From: Carnobacterium_A sp049673005
GTDB taxonomy: Bacteria > Bacillota > Bacilli > Lactobacillales > Carnobacteriaceae
Direction of reading: 5' to 3'
NCBI RefSeq assembly: GCF_049673005.1
Contig: NZ_JBATXB010000117.1
Location: 1-10,957, forward strand
Length of the DNA stretch: 10,957 bases
In this document: in pieces, positions 6,265-10,957 of the stretch
Position numbering within the stretch: the stretch's first letter is position 1
How the letters are laid out: every line of letters starts with the position of its first letter
Notes under the pieces: generated by a model
The model's database searches: none
The model's input: only the letters and a program-made list of their open reading frames with translations
What the model was told of the DNA's origin: nothing
Made by a program: the position numbers and the translations under genes

Positions 6265-6317
6265 CTACCATTCAGTTTACATCAGAACTGTTGAATGTTA
6301 AGGAAAAATGGTAGACT
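6265..6317 (+). promoter_or_regulatory. Putative sbcDC promoter with inverted repeats
   Basis: An extended -10, TGGTAGACT (hexamer 6312-6317), is preceded by a TTGAAT -35-like hexamer (6291-6296, short 15-bp spacer) or TGTTGA (6289-6294, 17 bp). Two inverted repeats surround it: CTACCATT (6265-6272) with AATGGTAG (6307-6314), and CAGTT (6273-6277) with AACTG (6286-6290). The outer arm overlaps the -10, as expected for an operator or a stem that affects promoter opening. A second weak candidate, TATAAA at 6257-6262, lacks a well-spaced -35. The promoter call is tentative. Confidence 0.4.
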
Positions 6318-6375
6318 AAAGAAATGAAACCATTAAAAACTAGAAGATAGCAAACTGGATAAGGGGTCGAGATAA

Positions 6376-7506
6376 ATGCGCATATTACATACGGCAGATT
6401 GGCATATTGGAAAAATCGTTAATGAAGTTTCTATGTTAGAAGATCAAGAATATTTTTTGAATCAACTCATAGAAAAGTTAAAAAGTCTAGAAGTTGATGT
6501 ACTGATTATGGCGGGTGACTTATACGATCGAGCTTTCCCACCTAAGGAAGCTGTTTCACTAGTGAATTCGGTATTAACAAGATTGATTCATGAAGTAAAA
6601 ATACCTGTATTTATGATTGCAGGAAACCATGATAGCAATGAACGTGTGGAATATGGTGCAAGCTTATTTGAATCAAGCAACCTTTATATAGAAGGAACCG
6701 TTAAAGAAGAGACAAGAAAAGTTACGATTCAAGGGACTAATTTTTATTTATTGCCATTTGCAGATCATGTGTACATTCGGGAATTATTAAAAGATGACTC
6801 CATAAAAAACTTAGAAGATGCAACGAGAGCTCAACTAAATAAAATTAAAGAGACAATGAATAAAGAAGAAACAAATATTATTATCGCTCACGGATTTGTG
6901 ATCAATATATCTGACGATAAGCGTGATACGAGCGATTCAGAGCGTCCTTTAAGTATTGGAACAGCAGAGTACGTTAATGTAGAATTGTTTGAAGACTTTG
7001 ACTATGTTGCACTAGGACACTTACACAAGCCACAAAAGGTAAAGCACGATAGAATTCGGTATAGTGGGTCTATTTTGAAGTATTCTAAATCAGAAACGAT
7101 TCAAAAGAAACAAGTCTCACTAGTAACTTTGGAGAAAGGGAAAGTAGACATTGAACCAATTTATTTAAAACCTTTACATGATATGCGTATAATTAAAGGA
7201 TTATTTGAAGAGTTGATGTCTCAAAAGTCTGATGATTATGTTTTCTTTGAATTAGAAGATGAAGGGCTAGTCATGGATGCCATGAATCAATTGCGCAGAA
7301 GATTCCCAAATGCGATGGGATTGGAATATGCACAAAAAAAAGAAGACACAAATATTTATAAAAAGCACACTCAAAAGAGTCTTAAAGAAAGGCCTTTAGA
7401 GGAATTGTTTAGTGACTTTTATAAACAATTCAAACAAAAAGAATTGCCTGCTAATCGTAAAGAAATAGTTGAAAGTACATTGCACAAAATAGGAGGACAA
7501 GAATAA
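6376..7506 (+). CDS. sbcD: SbcD, nuclease subunit of the SbcCD complex (Mre11-like)
   Basis: Manganese-dependent phosphodiesterase with double-strand exonuclease and hairpin endonuclease activity. It partners with SbcC to open cruciforms and process blocked DNA ends in the cytoplasm. The calcineurin-like metallophosphatase motifs are all present: Asp8 and His10 in HTADWHIGK, Asp48 in MAGDLYDR, Asn84-His85-Asp86 in IAGNHDS, His172 in IIAHGF, and His215/His217 in LGHLHKPQ. At 376 residues it has the usual full length, with a C-terminal capping and SbcC-binding region from about 270. The ATG at 6376 follows an AAGGGG ribosome site at 6361-6366 and gives the family N-terminus MRILHTADWH. The stop codon abuts the sbcC ATG, so the two are one operon. 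It is divergent from cas9. Confidence 0.97.
   Translation: MRILHTADWHIGKIVNEVSMLEDQEYFLNQLIEKLKSLEVDVLIMAGDLYDRAFPPKEAVSLVNSVLTRLIHEVKIPVFMIAGNHDSNERVEYGASLFESSNLYIEGTVKEETRKVTIQGTNFYLLPFADHVYIRELLKDDSIKNLEDATRAQLNKIKETMNKEETNIIIAHGFVINISDDKRDTSDSERPLSIGTAEYVNVELFEDFDYVALGHLHKPQKVKHDRIRYSGSILKYSKSETIQKKQVSLVTLEKGKVDIEPIYLKPLHDMRIIKGLFEELMSQKSDDYVFFELEDEGLVMDAMNQLRRRFPNAMGLEYAQKKEDTNIYKKHTQKSLKERPLEELFSDFYKQFKQKELPANRKEIVESTLHKIGGQE
7491..7496 (+). promoter_or_regulatory. sbcC ribosome binding site
   Basis: AGGAGG inside the last codons of sbcD, 10 nt before the sbcC ATG at 7507. It supports that start and allows strong, coupled translation of sbcC directly after sbcD. Confidence 0.85.
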
Positions 7507-10500
7507 ATGAGACCACTAAAATTAACTCTAAATGCTTTCGGTCCCTACAAAGGAAAAGTTGATATTGATTTTACTCAATTCAATCAAAAAACTCTTTTTT
7601 TGGTAAGTGGTCCAACAGGTGCAGGTAAGACGACTATTTTTGACGCGATTGCGTATGCTTTATATGATGAAGCTAGTGGAACAAGTCGAGGAAAAGATTC
7701 TTTCAAATCTCAGTTTGCAACAGACGAAGATCTTTGCTATGTTGAGTTGACTTTTGAATTAGCAGGTAAACAGTATTACATCAAGCGTTCACCAGCTCAA
7801 ATGGGTCCTGGGAAACATAAGATAAAAAAACATTCCCCGGAAGTAGAATTTATTTATGGTAAAAATGTAACCACTAAAATAGTTGAAGCGAATCAAGAGA
7901 TTAAAGAATTACTTTCATTATCTTATGAACAATTTAAACAGATAGTGATGTTGCCTCAGGGAGAATTCAAAAAAATGTTGGAGTCTAATAGTTCCGATAA
8001 AGAAAAGATTTTTCGGAATATTTTCCAAACGGATACAATTAATACTTTTCAAAATAGTTTGAAAGAAGAAGCCCGCCGATTGAAATTAGAGGTAGAACAA
8101 AGTGATAAGATAATGGAGCAATTTGTAGGAGTAATTTTCCCGCAAGAGAATCAGGTTTTAAAAGAAGCAATAGAATTTATGGACATTAAAGAATTACTAG
8201 TTGAATTAGACAACTCTATTCAAGATGCCAATAGTAGGATTCAAAACTATTCTGAAGAAATGGTGCTTTTTAGAGATAAAATACAACAGAATCAAGAACA
8301 TATAAAAGATTTGACTGAGTTAGAACAACTAAAAAAAGCTAGAAATCAATTAGTTCAATTGAAATCGGAAATAGATAATAAACGTCAAAAATTAATTGAA
8401 AATGAAAAAGCTCAAAAATTAGTTGGTTATAAAATAGATAAAGAAAAAACAATCAATGAAAATAAGCGATTAAAAAAAGAGTTAGATACTAGTAAGGAAT
8501 TTTTATCGGAAATAAAAAGGGCTTTGCTAGAAAATAAAAAAAGATTAGACTTAACTGAAAAAAATTATGATGATTTACCAGAAAAAAGAAACAAAATTGT
8601 AGAACTAAAACAAGAAGAGCAAACGATTAAAACCATTAAAATAAAAGAAATGAAGATAAGTCAGTTAGAAGAAGAAATTAAAAAAGTGCAATCAGCTAGT
8701 GAGAAGAGTCTCCTCTTGTTAGAGAAACAAAAAGGGAATTTGGAGCAGAATAAACAACGATCAGCAGAAATAATCCAAGCTAGAATTAAATCAATGAGTG
8801 TCCAAACAGATATCGTTAAATTAAATGAAAAACTAGCAGATAATAAGATAAAAATCACTCTATTTGATGAGTTCAGTCAATTGATAGTAGACAAAAAAAA
8901 GAAAGTAGAGTTATTTAAGATAGCAGATACTCAATTCGAGAGTATTCAAAAAGACTATCAGCATCAACGGCTCCTTTATAATCGTAACATCGCAGGTGTA
9001 CTAGCTAATGAATTAGAGGAAGATAAACCTTGTTTGGTTTGTGGATCAAAAGTTCATCCTTTGCCCGCGATACTTTCTAAAGAGGCTATATCTAAAAAAG
9101 AATTAGAGAAAATAGAAACAGAAAAAAATAAAAGTTACCAAGAATACTCGCTGTTAGCGAATGCTCTTTCTTATTTAAATGAACAGATTAAAAAATACGA
9201 GCAGACTCTTCAAATAGATGCAGAAAGAGCGTCAGAAAAGTCAACTCAATTACTAGAGCAACAGGCAATAATGCAAGAAAATAAAAGAATAGTAGTAAAA
9301 GAGAAAAATGAGTTGGACTATTTAGTTGAACAAGAAGAAGCGATCAACCAAAAAATAGAAGCAGAACAGAAACAAGAAAAACAACTCGAATCAGAAATAC
9401 AAGAATTGCGTTCTACTTTTCAAAATACGACAAAAAGAATACAAGAGGTAAGAGGAGAAATTAAAGAAGAACAAAATTTGATCAAGTATGGGAACTTAAA
9501 CCAAGTACAAGAAAAACTAAAAAGATTAGCAGATGAAATAGAACAAATAGAAAGTGAACACAAAAAAAATCACGAGAAAAAAATTGAATTAGAAAAAGAA
9601 GAAACACAGTTTAAAACAAAAATTGATTCGTATGAAGCGCAGCTTGAAATGAGTATCAAACGTTATGAAATAGCTTCGATAGAATACGAAAACCAATTAC
9701 AACTAGTAGGGTTTGATGACCATTTTGAGGATTATCTATTGTCAGAAGAACAAATTTATGACTTAGGTTTAGAAGTTACGGACTACGATAAAAAAGTTTG
9801 GGTTAATCAAGAAAAGTATACTGAGAAAAAAGAAAAGGTCGCTTTTATAAAACAGCCGTACACAATCGAAGAGTATCAAGAAGGAATTGCAACGTATGAA
9901 AATAAATTAAATGAGCTAAATACACTATACAAAGAACTGATTGGAATAAACAATAAGCATGAATCTGCTTACGCAGAAATTAAAAAGAATTATGAAGCTA
10001 AGCAAATGCAGTTAGAAAAATGCAGTTTATATAGCGAGTTATCCGAATTAGCTAATGGATCAAAAGAAACAGATTATATTTCCTTTGAGCGCTATGTGTT
10101 GGCTATCTATTTTGAAGAAATTATTCAGGCAGCGAATCTTCGTTTTACACAAATGACCAATAATCGCTATTCTTTATTAAAGAGAGAAGAGAAGGTAAAG
10201 GGAGCAGGAGCGAAAGGATTAGATTTGGATGTATTTGATAATTACACAGGTAAAACAAGAAGTGTGAGAACTCTTTCTGGTGGCGAAAGTTTTAAAGCGT
10301 CTCTAGCATTAGCATTGGGTTTAAGTGATGTTATTCAAAATCATAGTGGTGGGGTGAGTGTGGATACATTATTTATTGATGAGGGTTTTGGAACATTGGA
10401 TTCTGATTCTCTATATATTGCAATTGAAACCTTATTTGAATTGAATCAAAGAGGTCGATTAGTTGGAATTATTTCTCATGTTGAAGAACTAAAGATGCGT

Positions 10501-10563
10501 ATTCCAGTCCATATTGACGTAACGAAAACATCAGAAGGAAGTCAAATAACCGTTAAAATGTGA
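7507..10563 (+). CDS. sbcC: SbcC, ATPase subunit of the SbcCD complex (Rad50-like)
   Basis: SMC-like ATPase that tethers and presents DNA ends to SbcD. The 1018-residue protein has an N-terminal ABC half with Walker A GPTGAGKTT (35-43) and Q-loop VMLPQGEF (about 155-162); two long Lys/Glu/Gln-rich coiled-coil arms (about 180-500 and 520-860); the zinc hook at the hinge, Cys509 and Cys512 in CLVCGSKVHP; and a C-terminal ABC half with signature LSGGES (923-928) and Walker B TLFIDEGFGTLD (954-965). All motifs for ATP binding, hydrolysis and hook dimerisation are intact and the length is normal. It starts immediately after the sbcD TAA. The A-rich composition comes from the charged coiled coil and is not a sign of transfer. 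Confidence 0.97.
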   Translation: MRPLKLTLNAFGPYKGKVDIDFTQFNQKTLFLVSGPTGAGKTTIFDAIAYALYDEASGTSRGKDSFKSQFATDEDLCYVELTFELAGKQYYIKRSPAQMGPGKHKIKKHSPEVEFIYGKNVTTKIVEANQEIKELLSLSYEQFKQIVMLPQGEFKKMLESNSSDKEKIFRNIFQTDTINTFQNSLKEEARRLKLEVEQSDKIMEQFVGVIFPQENQVLKEAIEFMDIKELLVELDNSIQDANSRIQNYSEEMVLFRDKIQQNQEHIKDLTELEQLKKARNQLVQLKSEIDNKRQKLIENEKAQKLVGYKIDKEKTINENKRLKKELDTSKEFLSEIKRALLENKKRLDLTEKNYDDLPEKRNKIVELKQEEQTIKTIKIKEMKISQLEEEIKKVQSASEKSLLLLEKQKGNLEQNKQRSAEIIQARIKSMSVQTDIVKLNEKLADNKIKITLFDEFSQLIVDKKKKVELFKIADTQFESIQKDYQHQRLLYNRNIAGVLANELEEDKPCLVCGSKVHPLPAILSKEAISKKELEKIETEKNKSYQEYSLLANALSYLNEQIKKYEQTLQIDAERASEKSTQLLEQQAIMQENKRIVVKEKNELDYLVEQEEAINQKIEAEQKQEKQLESEIQELRSTFQNTTKRIQEVRGEIKEEQNLIKYGNLNQVQEKLKRLADEIEQIESEHKKNHEKKIELEKEETQFKTKIDSYEAQLEMSIKRYEIASIEYENQLQLVGFDDHFEDYLLSEEQIYDLGLEVTDYDKKVWVNQEKYTEKKEKVAFIKQPYTIEEYQEGIATYENKLNELNTLYKELIGINNKHESAYAEIKKNYEAKQMQLEKCSLYSELSELANGSKETDYISFERYVLAIYFEEIIQAANLRFTQMTNNRYSLLKREEKVKGAGAKGLDLDVFDNYTGKTRSVRTLSGGESFKASLALALGLSDVIQNHSGGVSVDTLFIDEGFGTLDSDSLYIAIETLFELNQRGRLVGIISHVEELKMRIPVHIDVTKTSEGSQITVKM

Positions 10564-10584
10564 TCCTTAGTTAATAAAATAGAA

Positions 10585-10630
10585 AAAATAAGACTTATGG
10601 AACCCTTTAAGGGAACCTAAGTCTTATTTT
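10585..10630. terminator. Bidirectional terminator between sbcC and the L,D-transpeptidase-like gene
   Basis: A perfect 13-bp outer stem (AAAATAAGACTTA at 10585-10597 with its complement at 10618-10630) is extended by GG/CC and CCC/GGG pairs around an AA/AA internal loop and a TTTAA end loop. The stem ends in TTTT on the plus strand, and the A-rich side gives a T-run on the minus strand. It can therefore stop both the rightward sbcDC operon and the leftward convergent gene. Confidence 0.88.
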
Positions 10631-10652
10631 GTAGTTGGAATGAAAGATGATG

Positions 10653-10957
10653 TTAATAATTCACTAATTCTGATTGGCTAGTGACGTTGATAATATAAGC
10701 GCCTTCTCTAATTCGTTGCATCAGATAAAGCATGTCTGATTGAGAGACTGAAATACAACCCGCTGTTGCTCCTTTACCGTTTACGTGAATAAAGAATGCA
10801 CTACCCCCGTTAACACCATTGTTGTAATTAAGTGTTATGCCATATTGATACTGAGTCTGATAGTCACTCATATGCTCATCCAATGAACTAGAGCTTGAAC
10901 GCTCTTGCCACGTATTGTACTGTGCATCTCCAGGGTTACTAATCCAATAAGACTGAT
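10653..10957 (-). CDS. L,D-transpeptidase-like protein (YkuD superfamily), C-terminal part
   Basis: The reading frame stays open from the right edge to the stop at 10653, giving the last 100 residues of a gene whose 5' end lies outside the window. The first codon in view is complete from 10955. The core SAFFIHV, about 10 residues, then ATAGCISVS matches the histidine and catalytic-cysteine region of the YkuD-fold family, with Cys encoded at 10755-10757. Such enzymes form 3-3 cross-links in peptidoglycan or attach proteins to it, and act outside the membrane. The GCIS sequence differs from the classical HGC motif but suits the branch with a TAGCI motif. The visible start begins QSYWISNPGD, followed by a serine-rich segment. 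An internal TTG at 10883 could be mistaken for the start, but the open frame and conserved-looking upstream sequence argue against it. Signal peptide and substrate domain cannot be seen. Confidence 0.8.
   Translation of the reverse strand, partial: QSYWISNPGDAQYNTWQERSSSSSLDEHMSDYQTQYQYGITLNYNNGVNGGSAFFIHVNGKGATAGCISVSQSDMLYLMQRIREGAYIINVTSQSELVNY

Noticed and set aside
6324..6350. Eight-codon leader peptide MKPLKTRR upstream of sbcD
   Set aside because: No ribosome site precedes it, and an ORF this short is expected by chance in AT-rich intergenic DNA.
8661..8858. Minus-strand hydrophobic frame inside sbcC
   Set aside because: It is antisense to the lysine/glutamate-rich coiled coil; the complement of such codons naturally reads as Phe, Leu and Ser.

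Overview
The window is AT-rich DNA from a low-GC Gram-positive bacterium, most likely a member of the Lactobacillales (Carnobacteriaceae or Enterococcaceae level; the sequence alone does not settle the genus). This rests on the strong Shine-Dalgarno sites, the short Cas9 and tracrRNA that resemble the Streptococcus thermophilus CRISPR1 type, the sbcD-sbcC gene pair, and a Gram-positive style L,D-transpeptidase fragment.

Left two thirds (1-6137), all on the minus strand: a complete type II-A CRISPR-Cas locus. In transcription order it reads cas9 (6137-2892), a tracrRNA gene with its own promoter and terminator (about 2829-2735), cas1 (2703-1801), cas2 (1817-1488), a long-form csn2 (1491-529), and then a CRISPR array of eight identical 36-nt repeats (518-22) that probably continues past the left edge. 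The tracrRNA anti-repeat pairs with the minus-strand repeat, which fixes crRNA transcription as leftward. Cas9, tracrRNA, RNase III and crRNAs would form the interference machinery; Cas1, Cas2 and Csn2 (with Cas9) would capture spacers. The most notable points are regulatory. The tracrRNA terminator sits directly in front of cas1 with no room for another promoter. The array promoter appears to be buried in the last codons of csn2. Each repeat carries an extended -10-like motif.

Middle (6138-6375): a 238-bp divergent intergenic region holding the cas9 promoter with an overlapping palindrome, and a probable sbcDC promoter with inverted repeats.

Right third (6376-10957): sbcD and sbcC on the plus strand, abutting and surely co-transcribed, encoding the SbcCD (Mre11-Rad50-like) nuclease that cuts hairpins and blocked DNA ends. 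A strong bidirectional terminator follows. Converging on it from the right is the C-terminal part of an L,D-transpeptidase-like protein, whose 5' end lies outside the window. I see no transposon, prophage or tRNA, and no wholly new system. The interest lies in how the type II-A locus is wired.
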